The position numbers were made by a program, and so were the translations under genes. A model generated the notes under the pieces. The model was not told the DNA's origin. It saw only the letters and a program-made list of their open reading frames with translations, and made no database searches. 64,000 nucleotides of DNA from Candidatus Berkiella aquae. Lineage in GTDB: Bacteria > Pseudomonadota > Gammaproteobacteria > Berkiellales > Berkiellaceae. Each line of letters starts with the position of its first letter. Within the stretch, counting starts at the first letter, position 1. The stretch covers positions 496,001 through 560,000 of the forward strand of contig NZ_LKAJ02000001.1 in assembly GCF_001431295.2 (NCBI RefSeq). Direction: 5' to 3'. This document shows, piece after piece, positions 49,708-59,138 of the stretch.

Positions 49708-50731
49708 TTTATTACAACATTATTGGTACATTGTTGCAGAATCCAGTGAGTTAACAGCAGATAAGGTACTAGCTCGTCAAATATTAGATGAATGGTTGGT
49801 TGTTTTTCGTGGAGAAGATAACAAACCTTGTGTCATGCGTGATAAATGTTTGCACCGTTGTGCGCGCTTATCAAAAGGTGAGGTGAGTAAAGGCTTATTG
49901 ACTTGTCCTTATCATGGTTGGGTTTACAATGGAAAGGGACAGCTCGTTTCGGTGCCGGCCCATTTTGGTCAACGTAAAGAAGAGGTAATGAACGTTTCTC
50001 ATGCCTTTGCGTGCATAGAGCAGGAAGGTTATATCTATGTTTGTTTAAGCAACAAGCCTCTCGCATCCAAACCCTATGCGATGCCACAATTTAATAATGG
50101 TCGCTATAAAAAAGTGCGGCTGGTCAATGTGTTTAATAATACTTTAGCTAACTGTGTTGAGAATTTTATTGATATTCCCCATACTGCCTTTGTTCATCAA
50201 GGCATTTTTCGTAAAAAAGCAAACGAACAAATTAAAGCTAAAGTAAAAAGAGAAAATGGGCACATTCAAATTGATTATGAGAATGAAAAAAATAACTTAG
50301 GAAGCTTTTCTTGGCTATTAAATCCTAAGAAGAAAGTTATTTTTCATCAAGATAATTATTATGCGCCTAATATTACGCATGTTATTTATCGTCTTACGGG
50401 AAAATGGGAATATAGGATCACGAGTCAAACGGTTCCCATAACGAATGAGACTTCGATTGTCTATACTGAAATTTGCTACGACTTTGGACTGTGGAACTAT
50501 CATCCCTTCACAAAATGGCTTATTAAACGGCAAGCTCAAAAAGTGATTGATCAGGACATGAATATTTTAAATGATCAAATGACGGTAATCAAAAAATATG
50601 GCCAGAAGTTTAGTACGACCTCTGCCGATCTTATTCATCATTATACTTCTGAAATAATAGATGCATTAAATAATGGATTAGAACCACAAATGTTACCTGA
50701 TCAAGAAAAGGAGATTACATTTTGGGTTTGA
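49700..50731 (+). CDS. Rieske non-heme iron oxygenase (1)
   Basis: Protein of 343 residues. Rieske ligands are C50-x-H52 and C69-x2-H72. The catalytic iron site has the NCVENFIDIPHTAFVH motif (D158 bridging, H161, H166) and a likely Asp ligand near residue 290 (IDQDMNILND). The alpha-subunit layout is complete, with no separate beta subunit nearby. Reactions of this family include hydroxylation, demethylation, desaturation and N-oxygenation. Coupled to the ferredoxin by overlap. Confidence 0.9.
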   Translation: MNSLLQHYWYIVAESSELTADKVLARQILDEWLVVFRGEDNKPCVMRDKCLHRCARLSKGEVSKGLLTCPYHGWVYNGKGQLVSVPAHFGQRKEEVMNVSHAFACIEQEGYIYVCLSNKPLASKPYAMPQFNNGRYKKVRLVNVFNNTLANCVENFIDIPHTAFVHQGIFRKKANEQIKAKVKRENGHIQIDYENEKNNLGSFSWLLNPKKKVIFHQDNYYAPNITHVIYRLTGKWEYRITSQTVPITNETSIVYTEICYDFGLWNYHPFTKWLIKRQAQKVIDQDMNILNDQMTVIKKYGQKFSTTSADLIHHYTSEIIDALNNGLEPQMLPDQEKEITFWV

Positions 50732-51399
50732 TATTGAAAAAAGCGATGACGCTCTTTGGTTTTTTGCATATTGTAACCATTGTTTTTTCAGGATGGCAAT
50801 TCATCCTTTCACCCTCAATGATATGGTTTGCTGGGCTCCTTTTTAGTATTTATTTTTTGCCAATCATCGTATTTAGACTTCAAGACATTTTTGTTCCCTT
50901 GCAAGAAGGAAAATTTGATTTTGATGAGCATCCATATTGTCCGTGGTGGGGGGCGCATCAAATTCAACAGCTTTATGCTGCAGTACCTTTTTTAGAAGGG
51001 TTATTGCGGATCATTCCGGGGGCTTACAGTTTTTGGTTAAGGCTTTGGGGTTCTAAAATTGGTAAACAAGTCTATTGGACACCACGAATTGAAATTGTAG
51101 ATAGAAGCTTATTGGAAATAGGTGATTATGTTATTTTCGGTCACCGTGCAGCGTGCTCAAGCCATATTATTAGTCAAAAAAATAATAAATTGCGACTGCA
51201 AATCGGTAAAGTTCGTTTGGGTAAAAGGGTTTTAGTTGGGGCTGGAGTACGATTAGGGCCAGGAACTATCATTGCTGATAACATATCAATCCCTGTTTGT
51301 AGTACATTATTAATTGATCAACACATTGAATCTCAAGACCAGCTAAAAGCAGTGCACCATGATCCCATTCCAAGGCCAATTAGCTCAGACGCTCTTTAA
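50722..51399 (+). CDS. Membrane-anchored left-handed beta-helix acyltransferase-like protein
   Basis: Protein of 225 residues with one or two N-terminal membrane helices (FGFLHIVTIVFSGWQ, LFSIYFLPIIVF) and a C-terminal hexapeptide-type region (LLEIGDYVIFGHRA, VRLGKRVLVGAGVRLGPGTI). Such proteins usually transfer acyl groups. The start is TTG at 50722, ten bases after AAGGAG and inside the Rieske gene; an ATG at 50746 is the alternative. Its end overlaps the GH3 gene by 41 bases. Confidence 0.65.
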   Translation: MGLILKKAMTLFGFLHIVTIVFSGWQFILSPSMIWFAGLLFSIYFLPIIVFRLQDIFVPLQEGKFDFDEHPYCPWWGAHQIQQLYAAVPFLEGLLRIIPGAYSFWLRLWGSKIGKQVYWTPRIEIVDRSLLEIGDYVIFGHRAACSSHIISQKNNKLRLQIGKVRLGKRVLVGAGVRLGPGTIIADNISIPVCSTLLIDQHIESQDQLKAVHHDPIPRPISSDAL

Positions 51400-52951
51400 A
51401 ACGATAAGTGCTAATACCTATCATCATTTTATAGCTGCTTTAAAAACGCCGGCTGCAGTTCAAACACAGCTGCTGAATATCATGCTTGCCCATTTACGAG
51501 AAACGGAATACGGACAATATTTGCAATTGCCTAAAAATGCAAACTATGACGCCTATTGTCGCACTGTACCCATCGTGAATTATGAAGATTTAGTGAATTG
51601 GATTGAAAAAGCAAAATCAAGCAAGTGCATTTTAACCAAAGAGAATATTGATTTTTTTGAATTGACCTCGGGTAGCACGGGGGCAAAAAAGTCAATTCCT
51701 TATACCCAACGTTTAAGAAAAAGCTTTTCAAGTTGTTTTAAAATATGGGGAATGGATATTTTACAAAGTGGTTTGTCATTTAATGCAATGAAAATTTTCA
51801 TGAGTATTTCCCCACATATTTCTCATGAAGCAAATACCATCGTATTGAAAGAGGATAGTGATTATCTAACGGGGTTAACAAAATGGTTAGTAAAACCATT
51901 TTTAGTGACGCAACCTAATATTCATCAATTGAACGAAGCAGAAGATTTTCGTTTTATTTTAGCACTAACGCTTTTGGCAGAAGAAAATCTAGAAATGATT
52001 TCTGTTTGGAGCCCATCGTATTTACATATCTTGTTAAGGATAATTGAAGAACGATTTGATGAAATGTGTTTTTATCTTGGCAAATCTGCATTTCAATATA
52101 AAAATATTGACATCACATTGCCTGCAATAACCCAAAAAAGAAGATTATATTTAAAGACGCTAAACAATCATTTTCAATACCAAAAACTATGGCCTAAATT
52201 AAAACTGCTATCATGCTGGTGTGCTGGCTCTTCACAAAGAAGCGCTGAGTTATTAGCAGCCCAATTTCCTCATGTCTTAGTGCAAGGTAAAGGATTATTA
52301 GCGACAGAAGCACCGATAACTATTCCTTTACATCAGGCGAATGGTTATGTGCCTATGTTGCAAGAGGTGTTTTTTGAATTTGAAGATAATCAGCAAAATA
52401 TTTTTCGAATACATGAATTAAAAGAAAATGAGCAGTATGAAATCATTATCAGCCAACAGTCTGGACTTTATCGCTATCGAATGGGGGATAGTATTCGAGT
52501 GACACATTTTCACCAGAAGACGCCTTGTTTGGAATTTATTGGACGTACTAAACAAACCAGTGATCTCGTTGGCGAAAAGTTACATGAAGCATTTGTGACA
52601 ACCATATTTAATAGAGCGCCCTTTAGTCAGGCAAACTATTTGCTATTAGTGCCGGCGCAATTGGTTTCAGGCCAAGGTCAGTACTATTTATTAACAGATA
52701 ATCCACAGTTATTAAAGAGAGAAGCATTGCTTGACCAAATGCTCTGTGATGCTTTTCATTATAAAAATGCAAGAAAAATGGCACAACTTTGCGTTCCTGA
52801 AATAATATACCATGCGGATATGATGGCGATTATGAACCAAGCAATGGAAAAGCGAGGTATTAAAATGGGTGATCAGAAAATTGTTTCACTCATTTGTTGC
52901 GCTACAATGGGAGAGAAACTTTTGCAAGGTGTTTTGCAGCGTAAGGTGTAA
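51359..52951 (+). CDS. GH3-family acyl-adenylating enzyme
   Basis: Protein of 530 residues. The P-loop-like ELTSGSTGAKKSIPY (101-115) and the YRYRMGDSIRV motif near residue 370 are typical of GH3 proteins, which in plants join jasmonate or auxin to amino acids through an acyl-adenylate. In this cluster it probably activates a carboxylic acid and forms an amide (or ester). It overlaps the previous gene by 41 bases and its 3' end overlaps the convergent ferritin-like gene by 50 bases. Confidence 0.85.
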   Translation: MIPFQGQLAQTLFKTISANTYHHFIAALKTPAAVQTQLLNIMLAHLRETEYGQYLQLPKNANYDAYCRTVPIVNYEDLVNWIEKAKSSKCILTKENIDFFELTSGSTGAKKSIPYTQRLRKSFSSCFKIWGMDILQSGLSFNAMKIFMSISPHISHEANTIVLKEDSDYLTGLTKWLVKPFLVTQPNIHQLNEAEDFRFILALTLLAEENLEMISVWSPSYLHILLRIIEERFDEMCFYLGKSAFQYKNIDITLPAITQKRRLYLKTLNNHFQYQKLWPKLKLLSCWCAGSSQRSAELLAAQFPHVLVQGKGLLATEAPITIPLHQANGYVPMLQEVFFEFEDNQQNIFRIHELKENEQYEIIISQQSGLYRYRMGDSIRVTHFHQKTPCLEFIGRTKQTSDLVGEKLHEAFVTTIFNRAPFSQANYLLLVPAQLVSGQGQYYLLTDNPQLLKREALLDQMLCDAFHYKNARKMAQLCVPEIIYHADMMAIMNQAMEKRGIKMGDQKIVSLICCATMGEKLLQGVLQRKV

Positions 52952-53825
52952 AGTATCCACACTCAGCAAGTTCATGTAGTATTTTCTCAAGACCAGGTTG
53001 CTTCATTAATTTGAATAATAAATGGAGTTTTTCTTGAGAGGTTGCTTCACCACCCAGTTCATCAAATAATTGCATGCGTTGTGCAACATTTAACCCGCCT
53101 AGTGATTTATCCATCGTTGCAATCACTGCTTGTGGCCCAATACGAACTAATTCACAATAAGCTTTCAGGCGATCTTTGATTAACAATAAATCAGCAGTAC
53201 TCAGATGATCTGCACAAAAAAAGGTTTTTCCTGAATGGTGATGTAATGCTTCATCTTGCAAAATAAGTGTAAAAACGCCTTTTAAGGTAGGCTCCAGGCA
53301 ATATTGGCTTAAAGATTTATAATGTTTGAGTCCCCAACCTTCTAAAATAATTTGTACCAAATAATATAATAAATTGGCATTGTCTAGTTGTACTACTTCG
53401 CTAATCAATGACAGTAATGGGCCTTGAGGCTGGATACGAAGTGCTTCTGGAATATAGGGAGTAATCCATTGCAAATGGGCCGCTTCATCAGCGCCGATAA
53501 AACTAAAGACTTGTTTGGCTTCAAGACTTGATGAAAGCAATATCAATTTTGCAGAATAGGCAATACCAATTTTTTCAATGAAATAAGATTCATTCAATAA
53601 ATCTTGTGCACAATGAACCAAAATCTGTTGTTGCACATCGTTGCTAGCCTGACGAAAAAGCGAAGATTTTTCCAGATGATAAAATGCCGCAGGCCAATAA
53701 GGCTGTATAGCTAAAGCTTCATGTTGCGGGCGTTGCCTTTTTTTAAGAAAGCTATCAATTAACTGAGTTGCCTTTGGATGAGCTTTATTATGATTAATTG
53801 AAAGTATATCGTCACATTTAAACAT
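52902..53825 (-). CDS. Ferritin-like diiron protein
   Basis: Protein of 307 residues, predicted helical bundle. Candidate iron ligands are E79, E114 and H117 (ADEAAH), E162 (LEGW) and E192 and H195 (DEALHH), a pair of ExxH half-sites as in diiron oxidases and acyl-ACP desaturases. The exact reaction cannot be told. Last gene of the seven-gene minus-strand operon; its start overlaps the dehydrogenase gene by eight bases. Confidence 0.68.
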   Translation of the reverse strand: MFKCDDILSINHNKAHPKATQLIDSFLKKRQRPQHEALAIQPYWPAAFYHLEKSSLFRQASNDVQQQILVHCAQDLLNESYFIEKIGIAYSAKLILLSSSLEAKQVFSFIGADEAAHLQWITPYIPEALRIQPQGPLLSLISEVVQLDNANLLYYLVQIILEGWGLKHYKSLSQYCLEPTLKGVFTLILQDEALHHHSGKTFFCADHLSTADLLLIKDRLKAYCELVRIGPQAVIATMDKSLGGLNVAQRMQLFDELGGEATSQEKLHLLFKLMKQPGLEKILHELAECGYFTPYAAKHLAKVSLPL

Positions 53826-54639
53826 ATTTAGCGATCATTTTATATTGTAACCAAGCGAATAACCGTGAAGGTAAATATTTCTTTAATAGATAGGGCAATC
53901 GGCTATCAAGATCAATCGGTATTCGTATGGGTAATTTATCCCGCTGTGCTAGTTGAACAATTTTTTGCGCAAATAAATCGATGTTGTTAGCCGCTTTGTT
54001 ACTAAGTTCTTGTTTTAAACGTAAAAAGCCATGGTGGGAATCAAGATAAGTCGCATGAAGTGATTCCTTTGGAGGCGTAACCTGCATATGGTGGCTAAAT
54101 TGCGTTTTATAACGACCCGGTTCAATCACACTGCACTGAATGCCTTGTCCATGTAGTTCATAATATAATGATTCACTAAAACCTTCTAACGCAAACTTTG
54201 ATGCACAGTAGAGTGAATGTAATGGGAAACCAACTAAACCAAAAGCAGAAGAAATATTTAATATTTTCCCTTTTTTCTTTCTTAAAGCAGGTAAGCAAGC
54301 TTTAGTTATCATGACATGAGATAAAAAATTAACCGTCATTTGTTGGGTGATGCTTTTCTCATCTAAACTTTCTAATGCGCCTACTAGTGCAAAGCCTGCA
54401 TTATTAATTAAGAGATCGATCCCTGGTGTCAAATGCGAGATCATGATTTTTTGAAGTTCATTAAAATCAAGGGACTCATTGTTAATAGTAACAAGCATAA
54501 AGTTTTTATGAGCGATAGGGTGGTTTTGCTCGTTTCGAGATAAACCAATGACTTTCCAGTCACGATCTAAAAAAGCTTGTGCCATTGCAAAACCTAAACC
54601 AGAAGAACAACCCGATATTACAACACGCTTAGTGCTCAT
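53818..54639 (-). CDS. Short-chain dehydrogenase/reductase
   Basis: Protein of 273 residues with the cofactor motif SGCSSGLG (9-16), NNAG, the catalytic serine in NISSAFG and YCASK. The basic residue after the cofactor loop (GLSRNEQ) favours NADP(H). It would oxidise an alcohol or reduce a ketone of the cluster's intermediate. It overlaps its neighbours by 8 and 11 bases. Confidence 0.92.
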   Translation of the reverse strand: MSTKRVVISGCSSGLGFAMAQAFLDRDWKVIGLSRNEQNHPIAHKNFMLVTINNESLDFNELQKIMISHLTPGIDLLINNAGFALVGALESLDEKSITQQMTVNFLSHVMITKACLPALRKKKGKILNISSAFGLVGFPLHSLYCASKFALEGFSESLYYELHGQGIQCSVIEPGRYKTQFSHHMQVTPPKESLHATYLDSHHGFLRLKQELSNKAANNIDLFAQKIVQLAQRDKLPIRIPIDLDSRLPYLLKKYLPSRLFAWLQYKMIAKYV

Positions 54640-55678
54640 GAATCATCCTTTTTGTTACATTTTCATGACTAGATTGTTTTAACGAGGCTTGCCAATCTAC
54701 TTTTGGCTGTTTTTCAAGATGCTTAATAAAGGCAAGGACCGTTTTATCATGTTTTATGGGGTGTTTTAAATCAAAACGAATTTTTTGAAAAACTTTGGTA
54801 TCACCGATAGCAAAATAAAAGCCTGCAAGCTTAGTCACTTGTAATAAAGCGGTATTAAAGATGCGACCTAATAGCCCTGCGCGTTGCTTAGTGAAAGCAA
54901 TGGTTTTTCCTAAGGTAGACCCATCTGCTTGTGGCCGTAAAGCAAACATCAGATGAAGATGCATAAAATCAGGCCCGAGAGTTACGGTGCCAACAAGGCC
55001 ATACCAATAACTCATTTGATAGGTAATAGGCCCTTGGTAAAAGCGCTGCATCAATCGGCCAAACCAATGATGCGCAGAGGGTTTTCCCTGATTTTCAAAA
55101 TGAATATTAATGTCATCAATCACTTTGGGAGACATATTTAAAACATGACCAGGTAATTTATGAACGGTTTGAAAATGATGTTCATCAATCGCATTAATCA
55201 TAACCACATTAGGGTGGCATTTCTTTTGCCATTGATTACCTAAAGAAAAATCAAGTGCTTGATTGGTTAATTCTGGAACGCAAGGAATATCAAAAGAAGG
55301 TGAAGTTTCTCCTGTCCATAACCAAATCAGCCCATATTTTTCTTTGACAGTAAAAGAGCGCTGCTGTATTTTTTTTGCAGGCAATGTTTTAAGACAAGGG
55401 ATATCAATACAGTTACCGTCTCGATTAAATTTCCAATTATGAAAAAAACATCTAATCCCATTGCCTTCAACTTTTCCATCAACCAGATGAGCTCCCATAT
55501 GAGGGCAATAGGCATCAAGGGCACCCAGTTGATTATCTTCTCCCCTAAACACAATGATTTCGCGTCCCATCAGATTGACGGCATGTATTTGCTTTCTTTT
55601 GATTTGCTTTGCTGGGAAAACCCATATCCAACCTAAAGGGATATCGGTGGCAGAGTTAAACGACAACGTGTTCATCAT
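54629..55678 (-). CDS. Rieske non-heme iron oxygenase (2)
   Basis: Protein of 349 residues. Rieske ligands are C58-x-H60 (CPHMGAHL) and C77-x2-H80 (CFFHNW). The catalytic site reads INAIDEHHFQTVHKLPGH, with the histidine pair set like that of single-component-type oxygenases acting on large hydrophobic substrates. It is much closer to the third Rieske protein of the cluster (59850) than to the first. Starts at 55678 and 55675 are both possible. Confidence 0.88.
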   Translation of the reverse strand: MMNTLSFNSATDIPLGWIWVFPAKQIKRKQIHAVNLMGREIIVFRGEDNQLGALDAYCPHMGAHLVDGKVEGNGIRCFFHNWKFNRDGNCIDIPCLKTLPAKKIQQRSFTVKEKYGLIWLWTGETSPSFDIPCVPELTNQALDFSLGNQWQKKCHPNVVMINAIDEHHFQTVHKLPGHVLNMSPKVIDDINIHFENQGKPSAHHWFGRLMQRFYQGPITYQMSYWYGLVGTVTLGPDFMHLHLMFALRPQADGSTLGKTIAFTKQRAGLLGRIFNTALLQVTKLAGFYFAIGDTKVFQKIRFDLKHPIKHDKTVLAFIKHLEKQPKVDWQASLKQSSHENVTKRMIHEH

Positions 55679-56402
55679 AATGCTTTAAATATCCTTCTTG
55701 AAACAAGCGTTGTGCTAATGGCTTTAAATTGTTTTCATCTAATTTGCATAAACAAACGAGCTCATCCCCTAAATGATAGTTTGGATTTTTTTGCTTAAAA
55801 AATTGAATGTCTTTTCTCTGTAGTAATTTTTCAGGTATTTGCGCCCAATGTTGCTTTAAATGCCCTTGGGAAGTTGGAAAATGTACAGTACCCAGTGTTT
55901 TTTGATAGTGTTTACCAAAAGTCGCATGAGCGAGATGATCAATTAAATGTTGTTCCCACTGCGGTGTTGGATATTGATAGTTGGGATAAAAAACCTTACT
56001 AAAAACGGGCAGATATCGATAAGTGCGATGACCTTTTACAATAATAAACCAATAAAGCGATTGCTCGGGATATTGTGCTTTAAGGCCTCCTGCGAACTTT
56101 AACCAAGAAAAAGCAAGAATGGGTGTTCCCCAATATTGCTCCGCCATAATGGTATCGCCAGAATAAATGATTTGTAGTGTTTGGCCTTGATAAGAGATGG
56201 CGTAATTTAATATGGTAGTAAAGCCAATTAATTGTTTTTCGTCATTAAAAATTTGTAAAACAGTATTCTTTTGGGAAAGATCTTTTTGAAAGGCGACTAA
56301 GTTTGTGCAGGCGTAATAATCTGCATACAAACGATACATCGCATTGATACTATCAAGATCTAACTGTTGTATCGGTGTAATTTTGGGATGCAATTGCTCC
56401 AT
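55656..56402 (-). CDS. GNAT-like acyltransferase, uncertain
   Basis: Protein of 248 residues. The layout (N-terminal helices, then NDEKQLIGFTTILNYA and IIYSGDTIMAEQYWG) resembles a GNAT fold with a YWG segment, but no clean acyl-CoA motif is seen, so the family is a suggestion. The start at 56402 (MEQLHPKITP) is preferred after GAGAG; in-frame extensions to 56414 or 56474 run into the PAP2 gene. Overlaps both neighbours. Confidence 0.5.
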   Translation of the reverse strand: MEQLHPKITPIQQLDLDSINAMYRLYADYYACTNLVAFQKDLSQKNTVLQIFNDEKQLIGFTTILNYAISYQGQTLQIIYSGDTIMAEQYWGTPILAFSWLKFAGGLKAQYPEQSLYWFIIVKGHRTYRYLPVFSKVFYPNYQYPTPQWEQHLIDHLAHATFGKHYQKTLGTVHFPTSQGHLKQHWAQIPEKLLQRKDIQFFKQKNPNYHLGDELVCLCKLDENNLKPLAQRLFQEGYLKHYDEHVVV

Positions 56403-57021
56403 TGACTCTCTCATCAAATACTTTTTGATACAATCCAATACAAAGAAGAAATAATAACATTCCTGCCAACACATCTAAAAGACAATGCTGCTTCGTTGTT
56501 AATGTAGAGAGGATAATAGCAAAACCCCACAAAGGCGCCACTATTTGCCAAAAAGCATTGCGTTGCTTAAGGCTTATCAATGCAAACAAAGCAAGCGTCG
56601 TATGTAGGGATGGAAAGCAATTATAGGGTGTATCACTGAAGTATAAAAATTGATACAAATAATAAATAACAAGGTGAGTATCTTGTTGAGGTAGAAAAAC
56701 CCGAGGTAGCTGGGTTGGATATAAAATGAAAATGCAACCTGCAAGAAGGGTCGCTAGTAAATAACCATAGTAGGTTTGCGTAGCAATGCGTTGATTAGGA
56801 GAATAGAGGACCGCCAATAACAAGAACACATATTGCGAAAGATAAATGATGACCGTCCAAGGTAGCCACGGAATTTGCGTATCCAATCCGATCATCGGTG
56901 CTTGCATAACTTCCCTAATGGGATGACCACCAATGCCAGAATAGATCAATGCAAAGAAGCTACAACCCAACACGATAAGCCTTAAACGAGTAGTATGGGT
57001 AAAAGAAGGTAAGGAGCTCAT
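56353..57021 (-). CDS. PAP2-family membrane phosphatase
   Basis: Protein of 222 residues with about six helices. The phosphatase motifs are CFPSLHTTLAL (PSxH) and STLTTKQHCLLDVLAG (SxxxxxxHxxxD), close to the lipid-phosphatase/AUR1-type branch. It would remove or exchange a phosphate headgroup on a lipid at the membrane. It overlaps the amidohydrolase gene by four bases (ATGA). Confidence 0.85.
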   Translation of the reverse strand: MSSLPSFTHTTRLRLIVLGCSFFALIYSGIGGHPIREVMQAPMIGLDTQIPWLPWTVIIYLSQYVFLLLAVLYSPNQRIATQTYYGYLLATLLAGCIFILYPTQLPRVFLPQQDTHLVIYYLYQFLYFSDTPYNCFPSLHTTLALFALISLKQRNAFWQIVAPLWGFAIILSTLTTKQHCLLDVLAGMLLFLLCIGLYQKVFDERVNGAIASQNYTDTTVRS

Positions 57022-59138
57022 GTTTTACTCGCTTGATAGCATGCCAAAGCTTTTTGCACACGTTCTGTTTCATGGTGATATTGGCCGGTAAGAACATGAA
57101 AAAAAAGTTTATGTAGGCTAATGAATGCACGAAATGAAAAGGCAGTATCTCGTTGATCAATACTTGAGCGTTCAAAACAAAAATGCCCCACTAAACCGGT
57201 TAGTTGAGAAAGTGGCATGAGCAGTAAAAACCACAGATTTTGAGTCGCAATGCTTAAAATCCCGAAAGTATACATGAGAAAGAAAGCAATACAATGAAAA
57301 AGAACATTATATTTTTGCTGGTGCTTTAAAATAAAGATATCCCAATAGTTTGTGAATGGGTGATCAAGCAGTTCATGATTAATGCGATTGCGATAACGTT
57401 CATAAATTGGTTGAAGCCCCATGACTGGCACTGTTGATTTTAAGATAGTGCCCGTCTTCTTTTTTCCTAATGATGAGTGTGGGTTTCCTTGAGAAATAAC
57501 TTCTTGACCTGCAATGTAAACGCTTTCAATCGGCGAATGCGAGTCTTGCTTAATCATACGCATGGAATGTAACAGTGTGGCATCAATATATTCATTTGGC
57601 ATGGTAATAGGTTGATTTAGCTTTTGAGGGTCTAAAATAACCAGATCGGCTTTAGCGCCCATTTTAAGCTGACCTGCTGCGAGATTAAACCATTTTGCTG
57701 GTTCATAAGTGACACGTTTAATCGCCTGTTCAGGCGGAATAAATTGCGATTGTACACTTTGTTTAAGCAAAGATAGAGCACTATCAAAAAAGGCAATATT
57801 CCGGCAATGTGCACCCGCATCACTGAAACCTGGTAATATATAAGGGTGCTTTAATAATTTATGACGAATAGCTTCACGATGATTGGCGCCAGTATGCTTC
57901 CATCGTAAGGCCGTATCTTGAGTTTCTAATAATGAGATAAACAAGGTTAAAGGATCTTCGTTCATCGATTGAGCGATGTCTTGTAAAGATTTTCCTTGCC
58001 ATGCTAGTTGGGGCGCTTTGATCAGGATTATTTTGGCAAAGTCACCATCAAAAGTTCGACCCTTTAAGCAATTCCATTGTTGTTTAAATCGTTTTTTAAA
58101 TTCAGATGATTGCCATTGCGCTTTTCGCTCAATCGACGTTTTGAGACTATTAAGCTGCGCGCCCGTTTCAAATTCTTCAAACAACGGCGTGATAGGACCA
58201 TCAGAATAGATAGTGAAAGGCTCAGGAATCGTCTGAAAACGGATGTTACAACCTAGAAATTGGTTACAGATGGTACTAAAAGCAGGAAAGGCACGCCAAG
58301 CATGCTTATTAATCGTCATATCCATGGCAGATAGAATAGTACAGCGTAAGGGCGCTCGAACAATACCATAACTTAAACGGATAATGGCCAAAATCGAGGG
58401 CCATAATTTTTTAGGATTCGGGGTGACTTGAAAAACCGCATCACGTTCACGACAGAGGGCTGCAAGCATGGCATATTCTTCAAATCCTGCATGATGAGAA
58501 GGCAAAGAGTGGCCTGGGTATAATCCAGTCGTGCGATGCCAATGTACCATGTCGATGGAGATCCCAATACAGCCAGCATCTAAGGCTTCTTGCGCCAGCA
58601 ATTTCATCACGTTAATTTCAGTTGGCGTTGCTTTTTCGGTGAGGCTTCGTTTTAAGCCCATCACTTCTGCACGAAGGGCACTATGTCCTAGTAAACAACC
58701 CACGTTCGGGCCTAGAGGTAACTGTTCAAGAAATGATAAATACGATTTGGTATTGGGCCATTTTTTTGCTTGCTGTTTCCATAAGGTAATTAATTCGGGC
58801 ATTGTTTCAACGCGCTCAAATAAGTCGCCGTTAACATGGGGCGAACCAATGCCTAAAGATAAACTGCAGTTTCCCATCACGAGACTTGTGACACCATGTC
58901 GAACTGACTCACTTAAGTCAGGTTTGATTTCGACTTCGGCATCATAATGGGTATGAATATCGACAAATCCTGGGCAGATCCAAAAAGAAGAAACATCTCT
59001 TTTTTCAAAGGCAGGCTCTACAATAGAAGGCGCTATTAGTATTATTTTTTTATCTTTGATAGCGATATCTGCGCGAAAAGGAGGAGCACCACTACCATCG
59101 TAGATGACTCCTCCACTTAAGATGAGATCAAACATCAT
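57018..59138 (-). CDS. N-acyl-D-amino-acid deacylase-like amidohydrolase fused to an Mpo1-like membrane domain
   Basis: Protein of 706 residues against about 500-580 for usual D-aminoacylases. Amidohydrolase residues include GFVDIHTHYD (H62, H64), GNCSLSLG with the family cysteine, FSDAGAHC (metal Asp) and the closing GAKADLVILD. The last about 118 residues (589-706) form an extra domain with two hydrophobic helices and KHQQKYNVLFH...GLVGHFCFERS, resembling DUF962/Mpo1 proteins, which oxidise 2-hydroxy fatty acids. The fusion suggests cleavage of an N-acyl lipid and oxidation of the released acid. The Mpo1 call is less certain than the first domain. Confidence 0.72.
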   Translation of the reverse strand: MMFDLILSGGVIYDGSGAPPFRADIAIKDKKIILIAPSIVEPAFEKRDVSSFWICPGFVDIHTHYDAEVEIKPDLSESVRHGVTSLVMGNCSLSLGIGSPHVNGDLFERVETMPELITLWKQQAKKWPNTKSYLSFLEQLPLGPNVGCLLGHSALRAEVMGLKRSLTEKATPTEINVMKLLAQEALDAGCIGISIDMVHWHRTTGLYPGHSLPSHHAGFEEYAMLAALCRERDAVFQVTPNPKKLWPSILAIIRLSYGIVRAPLRCTILSAMDMTINKHAWRAFPAFSTICNQFLGCNIRFQTIPEPFTIYSDGPITPLFEEFETGAQLNSLKTSIERKAQWQSSEFKKRFKQQWNCLKGRTFDGDFAKIILIKAPQLAWQGKSLQDIAQSMNEDPLTLFISLLETQDTALRWKHTGANHREAIRHKLLKHPYILPGFSDAGAHCRNIAFFDSALSLLKQSVQSQFIPPEQAIKRVTYEPAKWFNLAAGQLKMGAKADLVILDPQKLNQPITMPNEYIDATLLHSMRMIKQDSHSPIESVYIAGQEVISQGNPHSSLGKKKTGTILKSTVPVMGLQPIYERYRNRINHELLDHPFTNYWDIFILKHQQKYNVLFHCIAFFLMYTFGILSIATQNLWFLLLMPLSQLTGLVGHFCFERSSIDQRDTAFSFRAFISLHKLFFHVLTGQYHHETERVQKALACYQASKT

